Source: Mycobacterium colombiense (lineage in GTDB: Bacteria > Actinomycetota > Actinomycetes > Mycobacteriales > Mycobacteriaceae). Taken from it: 64,000 bases of DNA. This document shows, one piece after another, positions 16,600 through 26,010 of the stretch. Position 1 is the stretch's first letter, and every line of letters begins with the position of its first letter. Made by a program: the position numbers and the translations under genes. The notes under the pieces were generated by a model. That model had not been told where the DNA came from and ran no database searches. It saw only the letters and a program-made list of their open reading frames with translations. The stretch lies in assembly GCF_001672755.1 (NCBI RefSeq), contig NZ_LZKI01000189.1:81625-145624 (forward strand), written 5' to 3'.

Positions 16600-17805
16600 A
16601 TGAGGCCGCTCGAAGGCATCCGCGTCCTTGAAGTCGCCATGTACGGGTTCGTTCCGTCGGCGGGTGCCGTGCTCGCCGAATGGGGCGCCGACGTGGTCAA
16701 GGTCGAGCACGCGGTGACCGGTGATCCCCAGCGCGGGCTGCGGCAGACCGGGATGCTGCGCGTTGAAGGCGATCCCAACCCCAACATCGAGCACGCCAAC
16801 CGCGGCAAGCGCAGCATCGGGCTGGACATGTCGGTGCCCGAGGGCAAGGAAGTGCTCTACGAGCTGGCCCGTCGCGCCGATGTCTTCCTTACCAGCTTCC
16901 TGCCCGACCACCGGCGGAAGTTCGGCATCGACGTCGACGACATCCGGGCGATCAATCCCAAGATCGTCTACGCGCGCGGGAGCGCGCTCGGCCCGCGCGG
17001 CGAAGAGTCCACCAAGGGCGGCTACGACATGACCGCCTTCTGGTGCCGGGCCGGAACCGCCGCCACCATTACCCCCGCCGGCATGCCGGGCATGATCGCG
17101 CCGCCGGGACCGGCGTACGGCGACACCATCTCGGGTACCAACCTCGCCGGTGGCATCGCGGCGGCGCTGCTCAAGCGTGAGCGCACCGGCGAACCGTCCG
17201 TCGTCGACGTCTCGCTGCTGGGCAGCGGCCTGTGGTCGCTGGGCCACACGGTCGCACTGACAAGGCATCTGAACCAGCGGCTGGAATCGCCGCCGCCGGG
17301 CGTGCACGGCGCCCCCAACAATCCGCTGGTGGGGCTGTACACGACGTCCGACGGCCGCTATATCTCCTTTGTGATGATGCAGCCCACCAAGTTCTGGGCC
17401 GACGTGTGCCGCCACGTCGACCTGCCGGAGCTGGCCGATGACCCGCGGTTCGACACGGTGGAGAACATCGCCGCCAACACCGCCGATGCGGTGGAGTTGC
17501 TGACCAAGGCCATCGCCACCCGGACCCTGACCGAGTGGAGCGAGCGCTTCGCCACGCTCTCCGGCCCGTGGGCTCCCGTGCAGGACACCTTGCAGGCGGC
17601 CGACGACGCGCAGATCCGCTCGAACGAGTACATGGTCAAGGCGGGCGAACTCGAGCTGGTGGCCAACCCGGTACAGTTCGACGTCGCAGCGCCACAGACC
17701 GGGCCGGCCCCCGGATTCGCAGAGCAGACCGATGAGATCTTGATGGAGCTCGGCCTCGATTGGGACCGGATCATCGAACTCAAGACGGCCGGCGCCGTCA
17801 CCTAG
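16600..17805 (+). CDS. CaiB/BaiF-type (class III) CoA transferase
   Basis: 401 aa, full-length family III CoA transferase. N-terminal LEGIRVLEVAMYG, the ADVVKVEH strand, NRGKRSIGLDM and GGYDMTAFWCRAG segments are diagnostic of the CaiB/BaiF fold. ATG at 16600 follows a GAAAGGAG ribosome site. Transfers CoA between acyl donors and acceptors, activating a carboxylic acid without ATP. It is divergent from the P450 operon and immediately upstream of the mce operon (383 bp gap), which suggests activation of an imported or oxidised acid. Confidence 0.93.
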   Translation: MRPLEGIRVLEVAMYGFVPSAGAVLAEWGADVVKVEHAVTGDPQRGLRQTGMLRVEGDPNPNIEHANRGKRSIGLDMSVPEGKEVLYELARRADVFLTSFLPDHRRKFGIDVDDIRAINPKIVYARGSALGPRGEESTKGGYDMTAFWCRAGTAATITPAGMPGMIAPPGPAYGDTISGTNLAGGIAAALLKRERTGEPSVVDVSLLGSGLWSLGHTVALTRHLNQRLESPPPGVHGAPNNPLVGLYTTSDGRYISFVMMQPTKFWADVCRHVDLPELADDPRFDTVENIAANTADAVELLTKAIATRTLTEWSERFATLSGPWAPVQDTLQAADDAQIRSNEYMVKAGELELVANPVQFDVAAPQTGPAPGFAEQTDEILMELGLDWDRIIELKTAGAVT

Positions 17806-18188
17806 GACTGGAGCAGCACTGACATGCTTGAGCCGACCGCCGCTTCCGTTGGGACGCAGCTACCTTGCGCCCTCGCACCGGCCGCGAGATGCGCGATAAC
17901 GGTTATGCATTTTTTGCTCCGCCTGGACTCGGCATGAGTCATAATCGCCGGACGCTTCAAGACGTGGAGCCCCTCGTTTTGCGGCGCCATTTCACGCGAC
18001 GGAACGGAGGTCTGTGGTGAGCGGACTCGCAGCTGTCGCATCGCGGACGGACGCCCGAACATGGCTGCCCGCTGAGCATTTCGCCCTCGTCAGCGCGCCT
18101 TTGCGGCTGTCAATTATGCCGAATGTACCGCACTCGTTGCGCCACAACAAGACTGTCGGTCTCGTAGCTTGGGAAGGGGCTGCCGCCG
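17806..18188. other. 383-bp region upstream of the mce operon
   Basis: Probably carries the mce operon promoter. An 11-bp palindrome ATAAC-G-GTTAT is at 17896-17906, followed by a T-run and a CATAAT box at 17940-17945 that could be a -10. A GTG-led frame of 64 codons (18014 on) with GGAGG upstream overlaps the yrbEA start; I do not trust it as a gene. Confidence 0.35.
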
Positions 18189-19007
18189 ATGGCAACCAAG
18201 GGAGCTGACCACTGGTCGGCGGGACTGCCCGCGCTCAAGCTCAAGTTCGACTTCACGGGGCCGATGCATGCCGTCGGCGCCCTTTTCGCCATGTCGGCCG
18301 ACGCGGTCAGGTTCGTGTTCCGCCGTCCTTTCCAGTGGCGGGAGTTCTTGGAGCAGTCGTGGTTTGTCGCGCGGGTGTCGCTGGCTCCTACCTTGTTGGT
18401 GGCGATCCCGTTTACCGTCCTGGTCAGCTTCACGCTCAACATCCTTTTGCGCGAACTGGGTGCGGCGGATCTATCCGGTGCGGGTGCCGCGTTCGGAGCG
18501 GTCACCCAGCTCGGTCCGCTGGTCACGGTTTTGATCGTGGCGGGCGCCGGTGCTACCGCAATGTGTGCGGACTTGGGGGCGCGAACGATTCGCGAAGAGA
18601 TCGACGCGATGGAGGTGCTGGGCATCAACCCGATCCAGCGGTTGGTCACACCACGCATGCTGGCTTCCGGGTTGGTCGCCTTTCTGCTCAACAGCCTCGT
18701 CGTCATCATCGGCGTCCTTGGCGGCTACGTCTTTTCGGTGTTTGTGCAGGACGTCAATCCCGGTGCCTTCGCCGCGGGCATCACGTTGCTCACCGGCGTG
18801 CCCGAGGTGGTCATTTCCTGCGTCAAGGCGGCCCTCTTCGGTCTCATCGCGGGCTTGGTCGCCTGTTATCGGGGTCTGTCGATCACCGGCGGGGGCGCGA
18901 AGGCCGTCGGCAACGCGGTGAACGAAACCGTGGTTTACGCCTTCATGTCCCTGTTCGTCGTCAACGTGGTGGTCACCGCGATCGGCATCAAGATGACGGC
19001 GAAGTAG
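18189..19007 (+). CDS. yrbEA: MlaE/YrbE-family permease A of the Mce importer
   Basis: 272 aa integral membrane permease of the MlaE/YrbE family. About five to six hydrophobic helices, with the conserved loop EEIDAMEVLGINPIQRLVTPR (around 140-158), the EE-D-A signature of the coupling helix that contacts the Mce ATPase (MceG, encoded elsewhere). ATG 18189 has GGAAGGGG upstream. First gene of the eight-gene yrbE-mce operon. Together with YrbEB forms the inner-membrane channel for lipid import. Confidence 0.95.
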   Translation: MATKGADHWSAGLPALKLKFDFTGPMHAVGALFAMSADAVRFVFRRPFQWREFLEQSWFVARVSLAPTLLVAIPFTVLVSFTLNILLRELGAADLSGAGAAFGAVTQLGPLVTVLIVAGAGATAMCADLGARTIREEIDAMEVLGINPIQRLVTPRMLASGLVAFLLNSLVVIIGVLGGYVFSVFVQDVNPGAFAAGITLLTGVPEVVISCVKAALFGLIAGLVACYRGLSITGGGAKAVGNAVNETVVYAFMSLFVVNVVVTAIGIKMTAK

Positions 19008-19014
19008 GGCAGCT

Positions 19015-19860
19015 ATGGCGCTGAGGGCCGCGTATCCGCGATTAACCCGCCAACTCGAGAGGCCGGTCGCCCTGATGGGGCGGATCGGCGACCACACCAT
19101 GTTCTACGGCAAGGCGCTCGCCGGGGTGCCCTTCGCGGCCACCCACTACACGCGGGAAGTCGTTCGGCTGATCGCCGAGATCAGCATGGGCGCGGGCACT
19201 TTGGCGATGATCGGCGGAACCGTGGTGATCGTCGGCTTTTTGACGCTGGCGGCGGGCGGCACGCTGGCCATTCAGGGTTACACCTCGCTGGGCAACATCG
19301 GCATCGAGGCGCTGACGGGCTTTCTGTCCGCGTTCATCAACGTGCGTATCGCGGCACCGGTGGTCGCCGGGATCGGTCTGGCGGCCACTTTCGGCGCCGG
19401 CGTGACCGCTCAGCTGGGTGCCATGCGGATCAACGAAGAAGTCGATGCCTTGGAGAGCATGGCCATTCGGCCGGTTGCCTACTTGGTGAGCACCAGGATT
19501 CTGGCCGGAATGATGGCTATCACGCCGTTGTACGCCATCGCCGTCATCCTGTCGTTCGTGGCCAGTCAGTTCACCACTACGTTCTTGCTCGGCCAGTCGC
19601 AGGGTTTGTACCAGCACTACTTCAACACGTTCCTGAATCCGATCGACTTGTTGTGGTCGTTCCTGCAGGCCATCCTGATGGCGCTTACCATCCTGCTGAT
19701 CCATACCTACTACGGCTATTTCGCTTCGGGTGGGCCGGCCGGTGTCGGCAACGCGACCGGCAACGCGGTGCGCACCTCGCTCATCGTCGTGGTGTCCGTG
19801 ACGCTGTTGGTCTCGCTTTCTATTTACGGTACGAACGGCAACTTCAACCTGTCCGGTTAG
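19015..19860 (+). CDS. yrbEB: MlaE/YrbE-family permease B of the Mce importer
   Basis: 281 aa membrane protein, second YrbE. Amphipathic N-terminus followed by five hydrophobic stretches; coupling motif NEEVDALESMAIRPVAYLVST around 140-160 equivalent to that in YrbEA. Starts 7 bp after yrbEA and is followed by mceA after 19 bp, so it is firmly in the operon. Forms the permease heterodimer with YrbEA. Confidence 0.95.
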   Translation: MALRAAYPRLTRQLERPVALMGRIGDHTMFYGKALAGVPFAATHYTREVVRLIAEISMGAGTLAMIGGTVVIVGFLTLAAGGTLAIQGYTSLGNIGIEALTGFLSAFINVRIAAPVVAGIGLAATFGAGVTAQLGAMRINEEVDALESMAIRPVAYLVSTRILAGMMAITPLYAIAVILSFVASQFTTTFLLGQSQGLYQHYFNTFLNPIDLLWSFLQAILMALTILLIHTYYGYFASGGPAGVGNATGNAVRTSLIVVVSVTLLVSLSIYGTNGNFNLSG

Positions 19861-19879
19861 CAGAGGAGGTGAAACAGCA

Positions 19880-21142
19880 ATGACGCAGAATGTTCCAGCG
19901 GGTCGCGGTGCGGTCGCGGGCCGTCCTGCGCGCACCGGCCATGCGCGGCCGCCCGCCGGACGTAATTACCTGCCGCCCTTGCTCGGACTGGCCACCGTCC
20001 TCATCATTGGTCTGATCTTCGCCGTGGCGGTGGGTCTGTTTCAGGGCTCCTTCACCGAAACCGTTCCGGTAACGGTGATTTCGCAGCGCGCCGGCCTGGT
20101 CATGAACCCGGACGCCAAGGTCAAGCTGCGCGGCGTGCAGGTGGGCAAGGTCTCCTCGATCGAGTCGCTGCCCAACGGCCAAGCGGCCATTCATTTGGCG
20201 ATGGATCCGTCGCAGTTGCACTTCATCCCCGGCAACGTGCTCGTCAACATCGCGTCGTCGACGGTCTTCGGCGCGAAGTCCGTCGAGCTGGTGCCACCCG
20301 ACCAGCCCTCGGCCCAGCGGCTACACAGCGGCCAGACGCTGCAGGGCCAGCACGTCATGGTCGAAATCAACACGGTATTCCAGCAATTGGTGTCGGTTCT
20401 GAGTCATATCGACCCGCCCAAGCTCAACGAGTCGCTGGGTGCGCTGGCACAGGCGTTCAGCGGGCGGGGCCCACAGCTTGGCCAGTCGCTGAGCGACCTG
20501 GATTCGTTCCTGGCCAGGCTGGAGCCGAGCCTCCCCGCATTCAAGCATGACCTCGCGGTTTTACCGGCGGTGTCCAACGCCTATGCCGACGCGGCACCCG
20601 ACCTGGTGAAGACCGCCGCCAACGCGACCCGGATCAGCAAGACACTTGTCGATGAGCAGCACAACCTGGATGCGTTGCTGATCAGCGCGATCGGCTTGGC
20701 CGACATCGGCAACGAGGTCTTGTCGACGAATCGCCAACCGCTGACGAACGTGTTGCATCTGTTGGTGCCGACGACCGATCTGACCAACGAGTACGGCCCG
20801 GCGCTCACCTGTGCTTTCGGCGGATTGATTCAGATAACGCACGGTGCGCCGTTGTCGGAACCGAGCATCAATATCTCGGCGAGCCTCACGTGGGGCGCCG
20901 AACGCTACCGGTATCCGACGAACCTGCCGAAGGTCGCGGCGACGGGCGGCCCGCAGTGCGTGGGTCTGCCGAAGCTGCCGTTCAATACGAGCCCACCGCA
21001 GTTGATTGCCGATACCGGCGCGAACCCCGTGAACTTCGGGAACCCGCAGCTGTTGATCAACTCCGATCTCCTCAAACAGCTGTTGTACGGGCCGATTGCG
21101 GGGCCGCCACGCAACTCCGCTCAGATCGGAGAACCCGGATGA
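19880..21142 (+). CDS. mceA: Mce protein A
   Basis: 420 aa. One N-terminal transmembrane helix (about 33-55), then the MCE/MlaD domain (VTVISQRAGLVMNPDAKV, KLRGVQVGKV, about 64-90) and a long helical region rich in Leu/Asn/Ser. Ribosome site GAGGAGGTGA lies before ATG 19880. The stop overlaps the mceB start by ATGA. Member of the hexameric lipid-shuttling assembly in the periplasm. Its sequence does not let me decide which numbered mce operon (mce1-mce8) this is. Confidence 0.95.
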   Translation: MTQNVPAGRGAVAGRPARTGHARPPAGRNYLPPLLGLATVLIIGLIFAVAVGLFQGSFTETVPVTVISQRAGLVMNPDAKVKLRGVQVGKVSSIESLPNGQAAIHLAMDPSQLHFIPGNVLVNIASSTVFGAKSVELVPPDQPSAQRLHSGQTLQGQHVMVEINTVFQQLVSVLSHIDPPKLNESLGALAQAFSGRGPQLGQSLSDLDSFLARLEPSLPAFKHDLAVLPAVSNAYADAAPDLVKTAANATRISKTLVDEQHNLDALLISAIGLADIGNEVLSTNRQPLTNVLHLLVPTTDLTNEYGPALTCAFGGLIQITHGAPLSEPSINISASLTWGAERYRYPTNLPKVAATGGPQCVGLPKLPFNTSPPQLIADTGANPVNFGNPQLLINSDLLKQLLYGPIAGPPRNSAQIGEPG

Positions 21143-22161
21143 GAACGCGCGCCACGCTGATCAAGTTCGGCATCTTCGCGGTCGTGATGGCGATGCTGAC
21201 CGCCTTCCTGTTCTTCATCTTCGGCCAGTACCGAACGGGTGCGACGACCAAGTATTCGGCGGTGTTCACCGACGTGTCGCGTCTCAAGAAAGGCCAGTCG
21301 GTGCGGGTCGCCGGCATCCGGGTGGGCACGGTCAATGGTGTTTCGCTGCAGCCGGACAAGAAGGTCGTGGTGAACTTCGACGCCGACCGCAACGTCGTCC
21401 TCACCGAGGGCAGCAGGGCGGCGGTCCGCTACCTCAACCTGGTGGGCGATCGCTACCTTGAACTCGTCGACGGTCCGGGCTCGCCCAAGCGGCTGCCGGC
21501 CGGCGGTCAGATTCCGGTCAGCCGCACCGCGCCGGCGCTTGACCTCGATCTGCTGCTCGGCGGGCTGAAACCCGTTACCCAAGGGCTGAATGCGCGCGAT
21601 GTCAACGAGCTGACCTCTGGGTTGTTGCAGGTCTTTCAGGGCCAGGGCGGGACGCTCGAGTCGCTGTTCTCCAGGACGACCTCGTTTTCAAATGCCTTGG
21701 CCGACAATGACCAGACCGTGCAGCAACTGATCGACAACCTGAACATCGTGATCGGCACGGTTGCCAAGGACGGCAAACAGTTCTCCGGCGCGATCGATCG
21801 CCTCGAGCAGCTCGTCAGTGGCCTGTCGGGCGACCGCGACACAATCGGATCCGCCATTGACGCCCTGGACAAGGGAACCGCCTCGCTGGCGGATCTGCTG
21901 GCGCAGGCCCGCCCGCCGCTGTCCGGCACCATAGCTCAGCTGAATCGGCTGGCGCCGATACTCGATGGCGACAAGGACCGCCTCGACGCCGCACTCCAGA
22001 AGGCGCCCAGAAACTACCGCAAGCTGGTCCGACTCGGCGTGAACGGCGCCACCATCCCTTACTACCTCTGCCAGTTCGGGCTCCGCGGCACGGATCTCTC
22101 GGGTAAGACGGTGCGCGCCAATATCTTCAGGTCAGATGCAGGAAGGTGCACGGAACCCTAA
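21139..22161 (+). CDS. mceB: Mce protein B
   Basis: 340 aa. N-terminal signal-anchor helix (about 7-29), MCE domain (YSAVFTDVSRLKKGQSVRVA, 38-57) and a helical tail ending in a Cys-containing segment (YLCQFGLRG). ATG 21139 overlaps mceA by 4 bp; the open frame upstream lies inside mceA and is not used. Second subunit of the Mce hexamer. Confidence 0.95.
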   Translation: MRTRATLIKFGIFAVVMAMLTAFLFFIFGQYRTGATTKYSAVFTDVSRLKKGQSVRVAGIRVGTVNGVSLQPDKKVVVNFDADRNVVLTEGSRAAVRYLNLVGDRYLELVDGPGSPKRLPAGGQIPVSRTAPALDLDLLLGGLKPVTQGLNARDVNELTSGLLQVFQGQGGTLESLFSRTTSFSNALADNDQTVQQLIDNLNIVIGTVAKDGKQFSGAIDRLEQLVSGLSGDRDTIGSAIDALDKGTASLADLLAQARPPLSGTIAQLNRLAPILDGDKDRLDAALQKAPRNYRKLVRLGVNGATIPYYLCQFGLRGTDLSGKTVRANIFRSDAGRCTEP

Positions 22162-23279
22162 TGCTCAAGTATCGCGGAGCTGGGCTCGTCAAGCCCGGGA
22201 TCATCGGCGTCGCCCTGGCGGTGATGGTCATCCTGGTGGGCCTGTCGCCCGACCGATTCATCTCGTGGGCGACGATGGTTCGCTACCAGGCGGTGTTCAC
22301 CGAAGCCGGCGGTCTTGCCACGGGCAACCCCGTTGTCGTGTCGGGGATGAAGGTCGGCACCGTGTCGGATGTGAAGCTGAGCCACGGCGATGCGCTGGTG
22401 ACGTTCGCGATGAAGGGCAACATCCTGCTCGGCTCGGAGACTTCCGCGCACATCCGCACCGGCACGCTGCTGGGCGAGCGGATGTTGACGGTGGAGTCCG
22501 CCGGCAGCGGCACGATGCATCCGATGGCCCTGATACCCGTCTCGCGCACGTCTTCGCCTTACTCGCTGACGGAAGCTGTCAGTGACCTGACGTCGGACAC
22601 CGCCGGCACCAACACCACGGCGCTGAATCAGTCATTGGACACGCTGGCGGCGACGCTCGACCAGATCGCACCACAGATGGGGCCGGCCTTCGACGCGCTC
22701 ACCCGGCTGTCGCGAACGCTCAACAGTCGCAACAAGAACCTGGGCGAGTTGTTCAAGAGTGCCGGCGATGTCACCGGGATACTTTCCGAACGCAGCATGC
22801 AGGTCAACAAGCTCATCCTCAACTCCGATTCTCTGCTGCAAGTGCTGGTCGAACGCCGGCAAGAGGTCGTGGACCTGCTGGCCAACACGTCGGTGGTGGC
22901 CAAGCAGCTGACGGCGTTAGTGCACGACAACGAAAGCACGTTGGCGCCGACGCTGGAGCGGCTGAATCGGGTTCTTGGGGTGCTGGAGAAGAACCGCGAC
23001 AACATCGGCAAAGCACTGCCGGGTCTCGCCAAATTCCAGATCACGGTCGGTGAGGCCATCTCCGGCATGTACGCCTACCAGGCGTTCGCCCCGAACTTCC
23101 TTGTCCCGCAACTCTTCCAGGAGTTGGTCGACTACCTCTGGGGATTCCGCACCTTCGATACGTCTAAGGGCCCCGGCTTCCCGTCGCCGGTACCTCGGGC
23201 GCTGACCCCCTGGCCGTACAACTTGATTCCCCAGTGCCCCGGCTGCACGTTGGGCGGACGGATCGGAGGATCGCAATGA
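22161..23279 (+). CDS. mceC: Mce protein C
   Basis: 372 aa. N-terminal hydrophobic helix (about 12-30), MCE domain (YQAVFTEAGGLATGNPVVVS near 38-57), long alpha-helical region with Leu/Asn heptads, and a C-terminal FRTFDTSKGPGFPSPVPRAL tail typical of MceC. The ATG shares its A with the TAA of mceB (TAATG), a tight translational coupling. Ends in an ATGA overlap with mceD. Confidence 0.95.
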   Translation: MLKYRGAGLVKPGIIGVALAVMVILVGLSPDRFISWATMVRYQAVFTEAGGLATGNPVVVSGMKVGTVSDVKLSHGDALVTFAMKGNILLGSETSAHIRTGTLLGERMLTVESAGSGTMHPMALIPVSRTSSPYSLTEAVSDLTSDTAGTNTTALNQSLDTLAATLDQIAPQMGPAFDALTRLSRTLNSRNKNLGELFKSAGDVTGILSERSMQVNKLILNSDSLLQVLVERRQEVVDLLANTSVVAKQLTALVHDNESTLAPTLERLNRVLGVLEKNRDNIGKALPGLAKFQITVGEAISGMYAYQAFAPNFLVPQLFQELVDYLWGFRTFDTSKGPGFPSPVPRALTPWPYNLIPQCPGCTLGGRIGGSQ

Positions 23280-24694
23280 CCTCCCGGATTCCGCGCAAGC
23301 GGCTGACTGCCCTGACGGCGGTCGTCCTGGTCGGACTGATCGTTGCCGGCGCCGCCATGGTCGTCCGTAACACGTTCTTCGGGCCACGGACGATTACCGC
23401 CTATTTCACCACCGCCACCGCGATCTATCCCCATGACGAGGTGCGGGTATCGGGTGTCAAAGTCGGCAGCATCAAATCCATTCAACCGCAGGGCACACAG
23501 GCCAAGATGGTCTTCAAGGTCGACCGCGACGTGCCCATTCCGGCGGACGCGAAGGCGGTTATCGTCGCCCCGAATCTGGTGGCCGCCCGCTACGTCCAGC
23601 TCTCACCGGCCTATCGCGACAGTGGGCCGGTCATGCGCGACGGGGCAGTCATTCCGGTTGAGCGCACCGCGGTGCCGGTCGAGTGGGACGAGGTCAAAAC
23701 TCAGTTGATGCGGCTGGCAACGGATTTGGGACCCAAGAGTGGGGTATCGGGCACGTCGGTGGGCCGGTTCATCGACAGCGCCGCCAACGCGCTCGACGGC
23801 AACGGCGACAAGCTGCGGCAAACACTCGGTCAATTGTCAGGCGTGGGCCGGATCCTCGCCAACGGCAGCGGCAACATCGTCGACATCATCAAAAACCTGC
23901 AGACCTTCGTCGGCGCCCTGCGCGATAGCAACGTGCAGATCGAGCAGTTCAACGGTCGCCTGGCTACGCTCACCAGCGTCGTCAATGACAGCAAATCCGA
24001 TCTGGACGCGGCACTGACCGATCTGTCGACGGCGGTCGGCGAGGTGCAGCGATTCATCGCCGAGACTCGCAACCAGACCAGCGAGCAGATCGCCCGGCTG
24101 GCCGATGTCACGCAGAACCTGGTCGATCACCACATGGCCCTGGAAAACATTCTGCACGGCGCGCCGAACGCGTTCGGCAACTTCTTCAACGACTACAACG
24201 CCGACACCGGAACCATCGTGGGCGGATTCGGGCTGATGAATATGGCGAATCCCACCTGGGGCGGCCAGGTTCTGCTGTCCACTCCAGGCTGCACGCAAAT
24301 CGGCGCCATCGAGAACATCACCGCGGTCGAATCGGGCAAGCTGTGCTCCCTGTTCCTCGGACCCGGATTGCGCCAGACCAGCTACAACAACTCGCCGATT
24401 CCCATCAACCCGTTCATCGCCAAGTCGATTGACCCGAGCAGGGTTCTCTACACCGAACCGCGCCTGGCGCCCGGCGGCGAGGGCCCGAAACCCGCAGCAC
24501 CCGAGATCCCGCCCGCTGTGTCGGCCTACACCGGCCTGCCGGGGGATCCGGTCGGGCCGCCGGGGGCGGTGCCGCCGGAGCGGATACCGGGCGCGGCGAT
24601 GCCGCTGCCGCCGCCACCGTCGACACCGGTGCCGCCACCACCGGCGCCCACCGTGTCGGGCATGCTGCTGCCAGACGAAGGGCCACAACAATGA
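23276..24694 (+). CDS. mceD: Mce protein D
   Basis: 472 aa. Signal-anchor helix (about 12-30), MCE domain (ITAYFTTATAIYPHDEVRVSG near 38-58), helical domain and a Pro-rich C-terminal tail of roughly 70 residues (from about 400), as usual for MceD proteins. GGAGGATCGCA precedes ATG 23276. Overlaps mceC and mceE by 4 bp each. Confidence 0.95.
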   Translation: MTSRIPRKRLTALTAVVLVGLIVAGAAMVVRNTFFGPRTITAYFTTATAIYPHDEVRVSGVKVGSIKSIQPQGTQAKMVFKVDRDVPIPADAKAVIVAPNLVAARYVQLSPAYRDSGPVMRDGAVIPVERTAVPVEWDEVKTQLMRLATDLGPKSGVSGTSVGRFIDSAANALDGNGDKLRQTLGQLSGVGRILANGSGNIVDIIKNLQTFVGALRDSNVQIEQFNGRLATLTSVVNDSKSDLDAALTDLSTAVGEVQRFIAETRNQTSEQIARLADVTQNLVDHHMALENILHGAPNAFGNFFNDYNADTGTIVGGFGLMNMANPTWGGQVLLSTPGCTQIGAIENITAVESGKLCSLFLGPGLRQTSYNNSPIPINPFIAKSIDPSRVLYTEPRLAPGGEGPKPAAPEIPPAVSAYTGLPGDPVGPPGAVPPERIPGAAMPLPPPPSTPVPPPPAPTVSGMLLPDEGPQQ

Positions 24695-26010
24695 GCGCGC
24701 GGGTTGCGGCTAAGCGGGTATTCGCCACCGGCTGTTGCGTAATGGTGACGGCGACGGGATGCGCATTCCACGGCCTGAATTCGCTACCGCTGCCCGGTGC
24801 GGTCGGACGTGGGCCGGGGGCCAACATCTACCACGTCGAACTCCCGAATGTCGGTACGATGGAGTCGAATTCGCCGGTAATGGTCGACGACGTCGTCGTC
24901 GGCAGTGTCGGTGCGATGAGGGTGCAAGGCTGGCACGCCGACGTCGAGATCTCAGTCAAGCGCGATGTGGTGGTCCCGGCCAACGTGGTAGCCACCGTCG
25001 GTCAGACCAGCCTGCTGGGCTCCATGCACGTGGAACTCAATACTCCGGTGGGCCAGCAAGGAAGCGGACGGCTGCAACCGGGCGCCACCATCCCGCTCAG
25101 CCGGTCGTCGGCCTACCCGTCGACCGAGCAGACGCTGTCGTCGTTGGGCGCGGTGGTCAACGGCGGTGGACTAGGACAGATCGGGGAGGTCATTCACAAT
25201 TTCTCGGCCGCCCTGTCCGGCCGCGAGGGTGCGGTGCGTGATCTGATCACCCGCCTGGACACGTTCGTGGGGACACTGGACGACCAGCGGGATAACCTCG
25301 TCGCCTCGATCCAGGCGCTGAACCGGCTTGCCGGCACATTCGCCGACCAACGCGACGTCATCACCGATGCACTGCGCAAGATACCGCCGGCGCTCGAGGT
25401 GTTGGTGAAGGAGCGGCCGCGTCTGACGGCCGCCCTGGACCATCTTCGCGTGTTCAGCAACACCGCCACCCGGCTGGTCAACGACTCCCAGGCCGACCTG
25501 GTCGCGAACCTCAAAAACCTGGAGCCGACCATCAAGGCGCTCGCCGACGTCGGACCGGAGTTCGGCGCGGCCTTTGCGTCTGCGACCGTGTTCCCGTTCA
25601 CCCAGAACTTCGTCGACCGAGCGGTCCGCGGCGACTTCTTCAACCTGCATTTCGACTTCGACCTGACGATTCCACGGCTCAAGAAGGGGTTGCTGCTGGG
25701 AACCCACTGGGGGCAGCTGGATATGCCCGTGCCACCGGTGCCCGGGGACCCGTACCGCTTGAATTACACCCTCGATCCGCTGCACAACCCGCTGAGGCCA
25801 CCGTGGGTCGATCCCAACGCGTTGCCGCTGCCCCCACCACCGCCGGGTGCGGTGCCCGGACCTTCGTCGGCTTACGGCCCGCTACCGGGTCCGCCGCCGA
25901 ACGCGGCCCCGCTGCCTGGTCCTCCGTCGGGTGCGGCCCCGGTGCCTGACGCGGGTCTTGGTCAATCGCCGGTGCCCGCAGAGGCGCCTGGAACGGGAGC
26001 GGGTGGATAG
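24691..26010 (+). CDS. mceE: Mce protein E, lipoprotein (LprK-like)
   Basis: 439 aa. The N-terminus is a type II signal peptide with lipobox ATGC, Cys24 being the predicted lipidated residue. The MCE domain follows (IYHVELPNVGTMESNSPVMV near 46-65), then helical domain and a Pro/Gly/Ala-rich tail. Starts in the ATGA overlap with mceD and abuts mceF directly (TAG then ATG). The lipid anchor is the defining mark of the E subunit. Confidence 0.95.
   Translation: MSARVAAKRVFATGCCVMVTATGCAFHGLNSLPLPGAVGRGPGANIYHVELPNVGTMESNSPVMVDDVVVGSVGAMRVQGWHADVEISVKRDVVVPANVVATVGQTSLLGSMHVELNTPVGQQGSGRLQPGATIPLSRSSAYPSTEQTLSSLGAVVNGGGLGQIGEVIHNFSAALSGREGAVRDLITRLDTFVGTLDDQRDNLVASIQALNRLAGTFADQRDVITDALRKIPPALEVLVKERPRLTAALDHLRVFSNTATRLVNDSQADLVANLKNLEPTIKALADVGPEFGAAFASATVFPFTQNFVDRAVRGDFFNLHFDFDLTIPRLKKGLLLGTHWGQLDMPVPPVPGDPYRLNYTLDPLHNPLRPPWVDPNALPLPPPPPGAVPGPSSAYGPLPGPPPNAAPLPGPPSGAAPVPDAGLGQSPVPAEAPGTGAGG

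Noticed and set aside
18014..18208. 64-codon GTG-led frame with GGAGG upstream, before yrbEA
   Set aside because: It overlaps the yrbEA start by 20 bp, shows no recognisable features, and lies where the mce operon leader is expected.
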